A stretch of DNA of 64,000 nucleotides from CAVSUZ01 sp963791885 (GCA_963791885.1 CAWBUL010000006.1:1674001-1738000); one strand, 5' to 3'; positions 10,799 to 19,229 are shown, counted from the first letter of the stretch. Translations and numbers: made by a program. The notes: generated by a model not told the origin, from the sequence alone.

Positions 10799-11716
10799 AT
10801 GAGCGCGACGCAGCAGATCGTAGTCGGGCTGGAGCCGCGGACGCTGACGGCGCGCAGCGGCAGGCCGCGCCCCTTGTCGCTGCGGGGCTCGGATACCGCC
10901 TGGGCCATAGCATTCGTTGCGCCCTATGTCGCGGTCTTCGTGCTGTTCGTCATCTATCCCGTGTGCTTCGGGCTGTGGATGGGGCATGACCCGTCGTTGT
11001 ACCGGCTGCTATTTTCGGATCCGAAGTTCCGGATGACCCTGGTCAATACGCTGTTGTTCGTCGGCATCGGCGTGAACCTGAAGATGTTCCTGGCGCTGCT
11101 GCTGTCGGGCTTCTTCGTGATCCGAAGCTGGTGGGTCCGTGCGCTGCTGGCCGTTTATCTGATCCCGTGGGTGCTTCCGGCCATGGTGGCGTTCACCTCG
11201 CTCCATTTCATGCTGGTAAGCCAATGGGGGCTGCTCGACAGTCTGTGGCGGGCTGTCTCCGGGTCCGATGGACCGCTGTTCCTCACGCATCGTTGGCTGG
11301 CGATGGGTGCGAACATTGCATCCTATATCTGGAAATGGATGCCATTCTGGACACTGGTGTTCATAGCGGCGCGTCTGGCCATCCCGCGAGAGATTTATGA
11401 GGCGGCGGCCATCGACGGGGCGGCCGGCGTTAGCAGCCTGATCTACGTGACATTCCCACTGCTGGCGAATGTGTATCTGGTGTCAACGCTGCTTTCGACG
11501 GCGTGGACGCTCGGTGATTTCCCGACCGCCTATTTCGTCACGAGCGGCGCCCCGAGCATGAGCACGAACGTGCTGGCGACCTATGGTTTCCACGAAGCGT
11601 TTGATTTCGGTTACCCGCAGCTGGGGGTGGCGGCAATGATCTCGGCGCTGCCGCTGCTAATTCCGGTCATGATTGTTCTGATGCGTCGCGTCCGCGCGAC
11701 CGGGGTGCAACTGTGA
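10799..11716 (+). CDS. ABC sugar permease, UgpA/MalF type (pair 2, paralogue)
   Basis: Membrane permease, 305 residues, paralogous to 8972-9889. The coupling loop reads EIYEAAAIDGAAGVSSLIYV then TFPLLANVYL. It starts 25 bases after the first pair, with an aggaggctgc Shine-Dalgarno upstream of the ATG, so it can be translated independently of pair 1. The order and the 4-base overlap with the next gene repeat those of pair 1, which points to an ancestral duplication of the two-gene unit followed by divergence. No ATPase follows. Confidence 0.92.
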   Translation: MSATQQIVVGLEPRTLTARSGRPRPLSLRGSDTAWAIAFVAPYVAVFVLFVIYPVCFGLWMGHDPSLYRLLFSDPKFRMTLVNTLLFVGIGVNLKMFLALLLSGFFVIRSWWVRALLAVYLIPWVLPAMVAFTSLHFMLVSQWGLLDSLWRAVSGSDGPLFLTHRWLAMGANIASYIWKWMPFWTLVFIAARLAIPREIYEAAAIDGAAGVSSLIYVTFPLLANVYLVSTLLSTAWTLGDFPTAYFVTSGAPSMSTNVLATYGFHEAFDFGYPQLGVAAMISALPLLIPVMIVLMRRVRATGVQL

Positions 11717-12540
11717 GGGCGCGGCGCACGATGCTGCGTGGCGGGGCAGTGGCGCTCGGACTTGTGCTGCTGGTGTGGACGCTACTGCCGGTGTGGAACA
11801 TGGTGCTGATCGCGCTGGATTCCGATGCCGATCAGTTCACCGGCAGCATCTTCCCCCCCGATCCCGATTTCTCCAGCTTCGCGTCGGTGTGGAACCAGGA
11901 TTACTGGCTGCTGGAGCATTTCTGGCACTCGTTCGGCAACAGCGTGATCATGGGCCTCGGCACGGTGGCGCTGACGGTGCTCATCGGGTCTCTGGCGAGT
12001 TTTGCACTCAGCCGCCTTAGGCTCCGGCACGGCTGGATTATCACCGACGCGGCGCTGCTGACCTATGTCCTACCGATGGCATTCTTGGCGATCCCCTTCG
12101 TCCATATCATGCATCTTTACGGATTGTCGGATAGTTTGTGGGCCGTGATCGCGGCGATGGTCACGTTCGCCACGCCCTACGCGATTCTGATCCTCAATCA
12201 GTATGGGAAACTGATTCCGCTGGAGCTGGACGAGTCGGCCAGGATCGATGGAGCGTCACCCTGGGCGATGTATTGGCGGATCTATCTGCCGCTGATGACG
12301 CCAGCGCTCGTTGCGGTCGGGGCGTACGCCCTTCTGCTGGCTTGGAACGAGTATCTCTACCAGTTCCTGCTCCTGTCTTCTCCGCGCAGCATGACGGTGG
12401 CGGTGACGATCGATCAGTTCTTCGACAGCGACGAGGCGCCGTGGAATTACATGATGGCGCTGGCGCTCTTTTATTCGCTGCCGCCGATCGCAGTATATTT
12501 TGGGCTGCGGTGGTGGCGTGGCGGAGCGTTGGCGCCTTAG
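11713..12540 (+). CDS. ABC sugar permease, UgpE/MalG type (pair 2, paralogue)
   Basis: Membrane permease, 275 residues, paralogous to 9886-10773 but about 20 residues shorter at the ends. The coupling loop is ELDESARIDGASPWAMYWRI, then YLPLMTPALVAVGAYALLLA. The start codon (GTG at 11713) lies inside the stop of the preceding gene. The stop codon itself (TAG, 12538-12540) is part of the 25-bp imperfect inverted repeat whose partner abuts tpiA at 14841, so an inserted island begins exactly at the operon end. An ATPase may have been lost downstream or is shared from elsewhere. Confidence 0.92.
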   Translation: MRARRTMLRGGAVALGLVLLVWTLLPVWNMVLIALDSDADQFTGSIFPPDPDFSSFASVWNQDYWLLEHFWHSFGNSVIMGLGTVALTVLIGSLASFALSRLRLRHGWIITDAALLTYVLPMAFLAIPFVHIMHLYGLSDSLWAVIAAMVTFATPYAILILNQYGKLIPLELDESARIDGASPWAMYWRIYLPLMTPALVAVGAYALLLAWNEYLYQFLLLSSPRSMTVAVTIDQFFDSDEAPWNYMMALALFYSLPPIAVYFGLRWWRGGALAP

Positions 12541-12561
12541 AGCGCGATCAATTCAGGCTGC
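12537..12561 (+). repeat. Left copy of a 25-bp imperfect inverted repeat
   Basis: TTAGAGCGCGATC at 12537-12549 is matched exactly in reverse complement at 14829-14841, and the next 12 bases (12550-12561 against 14817-14828) match at 8 positions, giving 21 of 25. The copies enclose about 2.3 kb. The left copy contains the stop codon of the last permease gene. It resembles the dispersed AGAGC(A/G)(T/C)GATC repeats of alphaproteobacteria, but that family assignment is from memory, not from a search. Confidence 0.7.
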
Positions 12562-12906
12562 ATAGCCAATGAAGCGTAAATCGCGCGTTCAGCAAAGATA
12601 GCGTGGTCAGACACGCAGGCAGCTGCGCAGCAGCTCGCCCTGTCCTTCAAGGATCGGATACGCCGCGGCAGCGACAAGGTGGCTGTTGATCTGCTTCAGT
12701 CCGCAGTGAACGCTCCAGAGCCACCGAGCCGGCGAGATCCAGAAGTGTCCAGCCCATGGAGGGATGAATTGTCACACCTTGCAGAAGGAGTCATCTCCCC
12801 ACTCGAATGTGAGGGCGCGACAGGATTTCGCCACAATTCCGGCTCACCGCCGTCATCACCCCCGGGTTACAGGGCCGTATCGTTCCTCAGTGAAGGAGAA
12901 ACTCGC
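12562..12906. other. Intergenic stretch without a convincing gene
   Basis: About 345 bases between the left inverted repeat and the small lipoprotein gene. I see no open frame with coding character, no tRNA and no clear terminator for the permease operon. The only recognisable element is the Shine-Dalgarno sequence gaaggag about 9 bases ahead of the ATG at 12907. A promoter for the lipoprotein gene probably lies in the last 100 bases, but no clear -35/-10 pair is visible. Confidence 0.5.
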
Positions 12907-13089
12907 ATGCGGCTCGCCTGGATCGTTCTTCCCCTCGGCCTGCTGGGTCTTACGGCTTGCGTGAATGTTCAGCCGCAACCCGACCAGACTCCCAAGACAA
13001 CGGTGGTGACCCCCGCGCCTGCGCCAGCGGTCATAACCCCCGCTCCGGCCATGGTAGCCCCGGGCACGACCGTCATTACCCACCCATAA
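12907..13089 (+). CDS. Small proline/threonine-rich lipoprotein
   Basis: A 60-residue exported protein. It has a short signal peptide (MRLAWIVLPLGLLGLTAC) with lipobox L-T-A-C, so the mature protein would be acylated on the cysteine. The remainder is low-complexity, rich in P, A, T and V (TPAPAPAVITPAPA), probably an extended spacer without a folded domain. The start is chosen for the gaaggag site and because the signal peptide begins there; an earlier in-frame ATG at 12679 would bury it. A strong hairpin at 13101 follows. No function can be assigned beyond membrane anchoring. Confidence 0.75.
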   Translation: MRLAWIVLPLGLLGLTACVNVQPQPDQTPKTTVVTPAPAPAVITPAPAMVAPGTTVITHP

Positions 13090-13100
13090 CCTGGTGATCC

Positions 13101-13137
13101 CAGCCGCCCGCGACAGCTTTGCTGTGGCGGGCGGCTG
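13101..13137 (+). terminator. Strong hairpin after the lipoprotein gene, terminator-like
   Basis: Arms cagccgcccgc and gcgggcggctg are perfectly complementary, with an inner acagc/gctgt extension across one G-G mismatch and a three-base loop. Only two Ts follow, so it is not a textbook intrinsic terminator on the plus strand. It also lies just beyond the end of the minus-strand gene at 13151 and may serve both. Confidence 0.6.
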
Positions 13138-13150
13138 ATTAGGGGCTGCG

Positions 13151-13633
13151 TCACGCGACCAATACGATCTGCTGCATCATAGGAGCCATGGGTGGCTCAA
13201 GCCATTGCCCGCGCTTCATGAGCACAGCAGCCAATTCGTCGGCGGATTCACGAGCCTCGATCGCAGCGTCGGGTAGAAGAACCGATCGAAGCAGGATCAT
13301 CGCTTCGATCTGTCGTCTATGTTGATGAAGCGCAATCACCGCGAGGATCAGGCGTTCGTCGCGCCAGATCGCAGGATCGGGCAAGTTGGCACTCTCTAGC
13401 AGCCGTCGAGCCGACGGTCGGAACGCCCGCATCAGCTTAAGCAGCGGCTTTGTCGTCTCGGGCAGATCTATTCCTTTCATCACCGTTTGGACTTCGGTCT
13501 CCTCCGGAAACCGCGCTGGGGGGACGGCACGGGCCAGCATTGCCCAAAGGATAGACTGGAACAGTTTCATCTGTCGTCCAGGATCAGGGCGGTCGTGATC
13601 GTAATGGCCGATCGGGTACGAGAACCCATCCAT
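13151..13633 (-). CDS. Hypothetical protein beside IS630
   Basis: A 160-residue protein I do not recognise. It is soluble, with a helical, leucine-rich middle (TTKPLLKLMRAFRPSARRLLES) and a second helical stretch (HQHRRQIEAMILLRSVLLP); no signal peptide, metal or nucleotide motif is visible. An internal ATG at residue 22 (MKLFQSILWAML) is an alternative start. Its ATG at 13633 lies only 3 bases from the left TA of the IS630 insertion, so the original promoter, or even an N-terminal part, may have been displaced by the transposon. The GC bias resembles that of the neighbours. Confidence 0.55.
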   Translation of the reverse strand: MDGFSYPIGHYDHDRPDPGRQMKLFQSILWAMLARAVPPARFPEETEVQTVMKGIDLPETTKPLLKLMRAFRPSARRLLESANLPDPAIWRDERLILAVIALHQHRRQIEAMILLRSVLLPDAAIEARESADELAAVLMKRGQWLEPPMAPMMQQIVLVA

Positions 13634-13638
13634 GGCTA

Positions 13639-14692
13639 GAGCAGAATCCTTTCATTCCGGTTCGTATCCTGTGGCTGTGAAGTAATTGGCGCATTCGGCT
13701 GGCGTGAACTTTTCGATGGTGCTGCCGATGACCTGCCATAGATCGGGGATCGTCCGCGCTGCGGCTTTTCTCAGGAAGGCCTTGAGCTTTGCGAACGCCT
13801 TCTCGATCGGGTTGAAGTCGGGCGAGTAGGGCGGCAGGTAGAGCAGCCTGGCGCTGGCGGCCTCGATCAGCATGCGTATGTCCGCGTGTTTGTGGGCGGG
13901 CAGATTGTCCATCACCACGATGTCGCCCGATTGCAGTGTGGGCGCGAGCACGTGGCGGACGTAGGCGCGGAAGGCATCGGCATTCATCGGGCCATCGAGC
14001 ACCATCGGTGCGGTCATGCCGGCAAGGCGCAGCGCACCGGTGAACGTGGTTGTCTTCCAGTGTCCGTGCGGCACGGGTGCACGGCAGCGCTGACCGCGCT
14101 TCGCCCGCCCGCGGAGCCGCGCCATCTTGGTGGTGGCACCGGTCTCGTCGATGAAGACCAGGCGCTGCGGATCAAGATCAGGCTGCGCGTCGAACCAGGC
14201 TTGTCGCCGCACGCGCACGTCGGGCCTGTCCTGCTCGCAGGCGTGCGCGGTTTTTTTTGATGGTCATGGCGTGGCGATCCAGGAAGCGCCACACCGTGCT
14301 GGGGGCGACGTGCAATCCATGGTCCCGACGAAGCATCTCCGCCAACTCCACCAGTGTCATGTCGACCTGGGCGGCCACGGCACCAAGGATCACGTCACGG
14401 TAAGCCTCGATGCGGTGCGAGCGCAGGTCACCCCCCTTGGGCCGCGCCTGGATGCTGCCGCTGGCACGGAATGCCCGCACCCAGCGGATCGCGGTCGCAA
14501 CGCCGATCCCGAACCGTTCAGCCGCCGCACGCCGCGACAGCCCCGCCTCAACCGCCGCAATCACCCGCGAGCGAAGATCGTCCGACAGCGTCCGTGCCAT
14601 GCATGCTGGCCTCCTCCCAGCAGACATGGTGAATCAGATCGCCACCGCGTCTGGGAAGAACTCTCGCGAATCGGTTCGGTCGGGTTCTGCTC
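13639..14692 (-). mobile_element. IS630-family insertion sequence
   Basis: An element of about 1.05 kb flanked by TA dinucleotides (13637-13638 and 14693-14694), the target duplication expected of the IS630/Tc1 group. Terminal inverted repeats are visible: reading inward, both ends begin with gagcagaa followed by a pyrimidine and CC, with further partial matches including ggttcg near the left end. It carries one transposase, split over two frames. It lies within the island bounded by the 25-bp inverted repeats. Confidence 0.88.
13652..14600 (-). CDS. IS630 transposase in two frames joined at an A8 slippage site
   Basis: DDE transposase. The first frame (start ATG 14600) encodes the paired helix-turn-helix: SRRAAAERFGIGVATAIRWV and a winged second half ending TVWRFLDRHAMTIKK. 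The second frame gives KKTAHACEQDRPDV, then the catalytic core: FIDETG (Asp), VMDNLPAHK (Asp) and YSPDFNPIEKAF (Glu). The switch falls at a run of eight As (T8 on the plus strand, 14251-14258); with seven As the frames would be continuous. A-run slippage during transcription or translation is known to control production of fused transposase in several IS families, so the element may still be active; a simple one-base insertion is the alternative. Confidence 0.88.
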
Positions 14693-14694
14693 TA

Positions 14695-14816
14695 ACCTCA
14701 CGCATTCTCGAGACAGACGGTCGTTGGCCGACTCGTCCTGCCGAAGGCGATTGCAACATAACTGAGAATGCGTCGCAAATGCAAATTAGTAGCCAGTCGG
14801 GGATTTGCCTCCCTGG
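14695..14816. other. Short spacer with a 10-bp inverted repeat
   Basis: Between IS630 and the right 25-bp repeat. ACGCATTCTC at 14700-14709 recurs as GAGAATGCGT at 14764-14773. The second copy, tgagaatgcgtcgcaa, resembles iron-regulator (Fur-like) boxes found ahead of siderophore receptors, but no such gene follows. No coding potential seen. Confidence 0.4.
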
Positions 14817-14841
14817 GCAGCTTGAGCCGATCGCGCTCTAA
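14817..14841 (-). repeat. Right copy of the 25-bp imperfect inverted repeat
   Basis: Partner of 12537-12561. Its last base is the A of the tpiA start codon, so the repeat occupies the position where the tpiA ribosome-binding site would be expected; no purine-rich site is visible between the repeat and ATG. The tpiA leader may therefore have been altered by insertion of the island. Confidence 0.7.
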
Positions 14842-15614
14842 TGGCCTGCAATGTCCCCCCCTCCCAACTGATTGTCGGCAACTGGAAGATGCACACGCTG
14901 CGCGCCGAGGCGGAGCGCCTGGCACAGGAGGTGCGTGACGGGGCATCGGCCGTCGCCGCCCAGTTGCTAATCTGTCCGCCCGCCATCCATCTGCATCACG
15001 TTGGCAAGATCCTGGCTGGATCGCACGTGGGTCTGGGGGGACAGGACTGCCACCAGGCGCCAGAGGGCGCGCATACCGGCGACATCAGCGCTCCCATGCT
15101 CCGCGACGCGGGTGCCGGTTGGGTCATTCTGGGCCATTCGGAGCGGCGGCAGAATCATGATGAAACCGACGAACTGGTGCGGGAGAAGGCAGTCGCGGCG
15201 GCCGAGGCCGGACTCACTCCGATTGTCTGCGTCGGTGAGACCGAGGACCATCGGTCCGGCGGCCAGGAAACCGAAATCGTTGGATGGCAGATTGCCGGCA
15301 GTCTTCCCAAGGGTTTCGCCGGGGCCGTTGCCTATGAGCCGGTCTGGGCCATCGGATCAGGCAAGACACCGAGAGCCGAAGAAGTCGCCGCCATGCACGC
15401 CTTCATCCGTGAGGAGCTTGGACGCCAGTTCGGCACTGCAGGCGCCTCGATCCCGATCCTGTACGGGGGGTCGGTCAAGCCGGCCAACGCGGCGGAGCTG
15501 TTGGCGATCCCAAATGTGGGTGGGGCGCTCGTCGGAGGGGCTAGCCTGAAAGCGGCGGATTTTCTGGCAATTGCCGGAGCGGGATCGCCTGCGGCCGCAG
15601 GTCGAAGCGCGTGA
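14841..15614 (+). CDS. tpiA: Triosephosphate isomerase
   Basis: Glycolytic and gluconeogenic enzyme interconverting dihydroxyacetone phosphate and glyceraldehyde 3-phosphate; cytoplasmic TIM barrel, 257 residues, normal length. Seen: GNWKMH with the catalytic Lys near residue 15, the electrophilic His in ILGHSERRQ, the catalytic Glu in AYEPVWAIGSGKTP, and the phosphate-binding YGGSVKP and GGALVGGASL segments. The ATG at 14841 directly abuts the inverted repeat and lacks an obvious Shine-Dalgarno. It stands apart from other glycolytic genes here. Confidence 0.97.
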   Translation: MACNVPPSQLIVGNWKMHTLRAEAERLAQEVRDGASAVAAQLLICPPAIHLHHVGKILAGSHVGLGGQDCHQAPEGAHTGDISAPMLRDAGAGWVILGHSERRQNHDETDELVREKAVAAAEAGLTPIVCVGETEDHRSGGQETEIVGWQIAGSLPKGFAGAVAYEPVWAIGSGKTPRAEEVAAMHAFIREELGRQFGTAGASIPILYGGSVKPANAAELLAIPNVGGALVGGASLKAADFLAIAGAGSPAAAGRSA

Positions 15615-15644
15615 ATCTCGCAACGAAAGGACGTCCAAGGGCGA

Positions 15645-15718
15645 TGCGCCCGGCAGGACTCGAACCTGCAACCAGACCGTTATGAGCGGCCGGCTCTAAC
15701 CAATTGAGCTACAGGCGC
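15645..15718 (-). tRNA. tRNA with CAT anticodon (elongator Met or Ile2)
   Basis: A 74-base cloverleaf on the minus strand. Acceptor arm GCGCCTG pairs with CGGGCGC (one G-T pair), D-arm GCTC/GAGC, anticodon arm GGCCG-CTCATAA-CGGTC, T-arm GCAGG-TTCGAGT-CCTGC, discriminator A; CCA is not encoded. The long D-loop and non-initiator acceptor end exclude initiator Met. Whether the C34 is modified to lysidine (Ile2) or the tRNA reads AUG cannot be decided by eye. Confidence 0.93.
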
Positions 15719-15875
15719 ACGCTGTGCACCCTCTGCCCGACGCCGCGGGCCGGCGCAAGCGAAGCATGCTCGCGTCGATTTGCCTGACTGAAACCGTTCT
15801 GGCATACGCCCCGTCACTTTTCCCACCCCTGCGCACCGGGCGCCGACTCGGTGTGCCCCAAGGAAACAGCACGAA

Positions 15876-17975
15876 ATGCCCTTTGCGTTTGTTGTGATCA
15901 TTCTGTGCGGCCTGCTCGCACTGGCCTACGGGCTGGTGACCAGCCGCGGCGTGCTTTCGGCCGATGCGGGAACGGCCCGCATGCAGGAAATCTCGGCCGC
16001 CGTGCAGGAAGGCGCTCGCGCCTATCTAAACCGGCAGTACACAACCATCGCCATTGTCGGCGTGCTGGTTGCCATCTTCTTGGGCTTCACCCTCGGCATC
16101 CGAGTGGCAATCGGCTTCGTCATCGGCGCCATTCTGTCGGGCTGCGCCGGGTATATCGGCATGAACGTCTCGGTGCGCTCGAACGTGCGTACCGCGCAGG
16201 CTTCGCGGACCGGGCTGGCGGCGGGGCTGTCTCTGGCATTCCGGGCCGGCGCGGTGACGGGGCTTCTGGTGGTAGGCCTCGGGCTGCTCGGGGTAACGAT
16301 CTACTACATCATCATGCGCGCGACGCTGCCGGCCACCGATCTGCGCCTGGTGCTAGAGGCGCTGGTCGGACTTTCCTTCGGCGCGAGTTTGATTTCCATC
16401 TTCGCGCGGTTGGGCGGCGGCATCTTCACCAAGGGCGCCGATGTTGGTGCCGACCTAGTGGGCAAGGTGGAAGCCGGCATCCCGGAGGATGACCCACGCA
16501 ACCCCGCGGTCATCGCCGACAACGTGGGCGACAACGTCGGCGACTGCGCTGGCATGGCGGCCGACCTGTTCGAGACGTACGTGGTGACCATCGTCGCCAC
16601 CATGCTGCTGGGCGCGATCTTCTTCGCTGACACGGTGCGGGACTGGATTCTGATGCTGCCGCTCGGCATCGGCGGCATCTGCATCTTGGCCTCTATCGTC
16701 GGCACGTATTTTGTCCGGCTGGGGCCCGACAACGGCATCATGAAAGCCCTCTACAAGGGGCTCGTGGTGACGGGCGTGCTGTCGGTGGTTGGCATCGCGC
16801 TCATCACGGCGTGGTTCGTCGGCTTCTCCTCGCCGCTGCCGTTGGTCGGCGGAGGCATCCTGACCGGGTTCGACTTGTTCATCTGCTCCATTATCGGACT
16901 GGGTGTGACGGGGGCCATCGTGATGGCGACCGAGTACTATACGTCCACCGAGTACCGTCCTGTGCGTAGCATCGCGCAGAGCTCCACAACCGGGCACGGC
17001 ACGAACGTAATTCAGGGCTTGGCGATTTCGATGGAGGCGACCGCTTTGCCGGTAATCGCCATCGTCATTGGCATCATCCTGGCCTACCTCATGGCCGGGC
17101 TGTTCGGCATCGCCATCGCGGCGACGACCATGCTGGCGCTGGCCGGGATGATCGTGGCGCTCGATGCATACGGTCCGGTGACCGACAACGCAGGTGGCAT
17201 CGCGGAGATGGCCGAACTGCCGCCCGACGTGCGCGTGGTGACCGACGCGCTGGACGCGGTAGGCAACACAACCAAGGCGGTCACCAAGGGGTACGCCATC
17301 GGCTCTGCGGCGCTGGCTTCACTGGTGCTGTTCGCGGCGTACACGCAGGACCTGCAGTACTACTTTCCGAACCTGCACGTGCCGTTTCAGCTCGAGGATC
17401 CGTACGTCGTCATAGGCCTCTTCATCGGGGGCCTGCTCCCTTACCTGTTCGGCGCGATGGGCATGACGGCGGTGGGACGCGCCGCCGGGTCCGTGGTGGT
17501 CGAGGTTCGGCGGCAGTTCCGCGAAATCCCCGGCATCATGGAAGGCACTGGCAAGCCGGAATACGGGCGCGCGGTAGACCTGCTGACCAAGGCAGCGATC
17601 AAGGAGATGATCCTGCCGTCGCTGTTGCCGGTGTTGGCGCCGTGGGCATTGTGGCTGATCATCTGGGGCATCGGCGGTAAGGTCGCGGCGTTCAGCGCGC
17701 TGGGTGCGATGCTGCTGGGCACGATCGTCACCGGGCTGTTCGTCGCGATTTCCATGACCGCCGGCGGCGGCGCGTGGGACAATGCGAAGAAGTATATCGA
17801 GGAAGGGCATCACGGTGGGAAGGGATCCGAGGCCCACAAGGCCGCGGTGACCGGTGATACGGTTGGCGACCCGTACAAGGACACGGCGGGACCGGCGGTG
17901 AACCCGATGATCAAGATCACCAACATCGTCGCGCTGCTGCTGCTGGCGATTGTCGCCGGCTTCATGGCCCACTAA
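15876..17975 (+). CDS. hppA: Membrane-bound proton-translocating pyrophosphatase, K+-independent type
   Basis: Polytopic inner-membrane enzyme coupling pyrophosphate hydrolysis to H+ pumping, 699 residues, about 16 helices. The pyrophosphate site is clear: DVGADLVGKVEAGIPEDDP and NVGDNVGDCAGMAADLFETY in the N-terminal half, and GDPYKDTAGPAVNP near the C-terminus. In GNTTKAVTKGYAIGSA the residue after GNTT is Lys, the mark of K+-independent enzymes; K+-dependent ones have Ala there. The gene is monocistronic or shares its message with the overlapping MFS gene. The enzyme lets the cell recover energy from biosynthetic pyrophosphate. Confidence 0.97.
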   Translation: MPFAFVVIILCGLLALAYGLVTSRGVLSADAGTARMQEISAAVQEGARAYLNRQYTTIAIVGVLVAIFLGFTLGIRVAIGFVIGAILSGCAGYIGMNVSVRSNVRTAQASRTGLAAGLSLAFRAGAVTGLLVVGLGLLGVTIYYIIMRATLPATDLRLVLEALVGLSFGASLISIFARLGGGIFTKGADVGADLVGKVEAGIPEDDPRNPAVIADNVGDNVGDCAGMAADLFETYVVTIVATMLLGAIFFADTVRDWILMLPLGIGGICILASIVGTYFVRLGPDNGIMKALYKGLVVTGVLSVVGIALITAWFVGFSSPLPLVGGGILTGFDLFICSIIGLGVTGAIVMATEYYTSTEYRPVRSIAQSSTTGHGTNVIQGLAISMEATALPVIAIVIGIILAYLMAGLFGIAIAATTMLALAGMIVALDAYGPVTDNAGGIAEMAELPPDVRVVTDALDAVGNTTKAVTKGYAIGSAALASLVLFAAYTQDLQYYFPNLHVPFQLEDPYVVIGLFIGGLLPYLFGAMGMTAVGRAAGSVVVEVRRQFREIPGIMEGTGKPEYGRAVDLLTKAAIKEMILPSLLPVLAPWALWLIIWGIGGKVAAFSALGAMLLGTIVTGLFVAISMTAGGGAWDNAKKYIEEGHHGGKGSEAHKAAVTGDTVGDPYKDTAGPAVNPMIKITNIVALLLLAIVAGFMAH

Positions 17976-19218
17976 AAGCCGCCGCATTCTCTCAATAGCC
18001 GAAGCGCGGGAGCAGCATCAGGTCGGTCACCTGATGCTGTTCTTCGCTTTGGCATACCTCGTGGAAGGCGCGTGCCAGGCGAAGGCGGGCGTCGTCTGGC
18101 AGCCTCTCGTCTACTACCTCAAGCAGACTGAAGGCTGGTCGCCGCTGCAAGTCAGCGCACATCTCGCGGCGCTCGATATCCCCTGGGTCATCAAGCCGGT
18201 TTACGGCCTGATCTCCGACTTCCTGCCCATTCTGCATTATCGCCGGCGCAGCTATTTGTTTGCGGCCAACGCTGCGGCGATCGGGGCGTATGCATGGGCT
18301 TCGACTGAGATCTCCGCGGTCGCGCTCATCGCAGTGTTGGTGCTGACCTCGGTTGCGCTGGCGATGGCAAGCACGGTCTGCGGTGCCCTGCTGGTGGAGA
18401 ACGGGCACCGGTTCCGCGCCAGCGCCGCCTTCGTGCGCCAGCAGTGGCTGTGGTTCAATGTCGCGGTGGTGATCTCCGCCATCGTCGGCGGGGCGCTGGT
18501 GCAGATGTTGCCCGCACGGGGCGCTTTGCGCAGCGCGACCATCCTTGCCGCGATCGCACCCGCCATCGTGCTGTTCGCCCTGACCTTGGTGCACGAGGAG
18601 CGTGCACCACTGGATCTCGCGGCCATGCGCCATGCGTTGCAAGGTATCATCGCGGCGCTGCGGTCCCGGCTGCTCTGGTTCGTCGCAGGTTTTTTGTTCC
18701 TCTATTACTTCAGCCCGGGGTTCGGCACGCCACTCTACTATCTGATGACCGACCACCTGCATTTTTCGCAGGCGTTCATCGGCATTCTGTCATCCGTCAG
18801 CGCCGCGGGGTGGATTGTGGGCGCGCTGCTGCATCGATGGGTCTTCCGGCACCTTTCGATCCGCGCGCTGCTGAATGTCAGCATCGCCTTCGGCACGGTC
18901 ACGACGCTGGCGTTTCTCGGCATGATCGGCCCAATTTCCGCAGTCGTGGTAAGCCTGTTCGCCGGTGCGGCAGCGATGATCGCCAATATCGCGACGCTGG
19001 CGTTGGCCGCCGAGCACTGTCCGGAGGGGGCGGAAGGATTCACCTTCGCCGCGTTGATGTCGGTGATCAATCTCGCGACGCCGCTTTCCGATACGCTGGG
19101 CTCGTTTCTGTATGAGCGTGTGTTTCACGGCAGTCTTGCGCCGCTGATCGTCGTATCCGCGGCAGCGACGGCGCTGGTTTTCGTGCTGGTGCCGCTGCTG
19201 AAGTTTCCGGAGCGATGA
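17950..19218 (+). CDS. MFS transporter, BT1 (folate-biopterin-like) family
   Basis: Twelve-helix inner-membrane transporter, up to 422 residues. The early segment LPLVYYLKQTEGWSP-like (QPLVYYLKQTEGWSPLQVSA), the LDIPWVIKPVYGLISDFLPI loop and the Arg-rich YRRRSYLF that follows are typical of the BT1 branch rather than of drug exporters. The start is uncertain: TTG at 17950 overlaps the hppA end by 26 bases, whereas ATG at 18034 gives a protein beginning MLFFALAYLVEGACQ, directly at the first helix. Substrate unknown. It converges with the NTF2-like gene 11 bases beyond its stop. Confidence 0.82.
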   Translation: MSPASWPTKSRRILSIAEAREQHQVGHLMLFFALAYLVEGACQAKAGVVWQPLVYYLKQTEGWSPLQVSAHLAALDIPWVIKPVYGLISDFLPILHYRRRSYLFAANAAAIGAYAWASTEISAVALIAVLVLTSVALAMASTVCGALLVENGHRFRASAAFVRQQWLWFNVAVVISAIVGGALVQMLPARGALRSATILAAIAPAIVLFALTLVHEERAPLDLAAMRHALQGIIAALRSRLLWFVAGFLFLYYFSPGFGTPLYYLMTDHLHFSQAFIGILSSVSAAGWIVGALLHRWVFRHLSIRALLNVSIAFGTVTTLAFLGMIGPISAVVVSLFAGAAAMIANIATLALAAEHCPEGAEGFTFAALMSVINLATPLSDTLGSFLYERVFHGSLAPLIVVSAAATALVFVLVPLLKFPER

Positions 19219-19229
19219 TCAGGCAGCGC

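Noticed and set aside
15645..15718. tRNA as an attachment site for an integrated element
   Set aside because: No integrase nearby and no repeated 3' end found by eye within the window.
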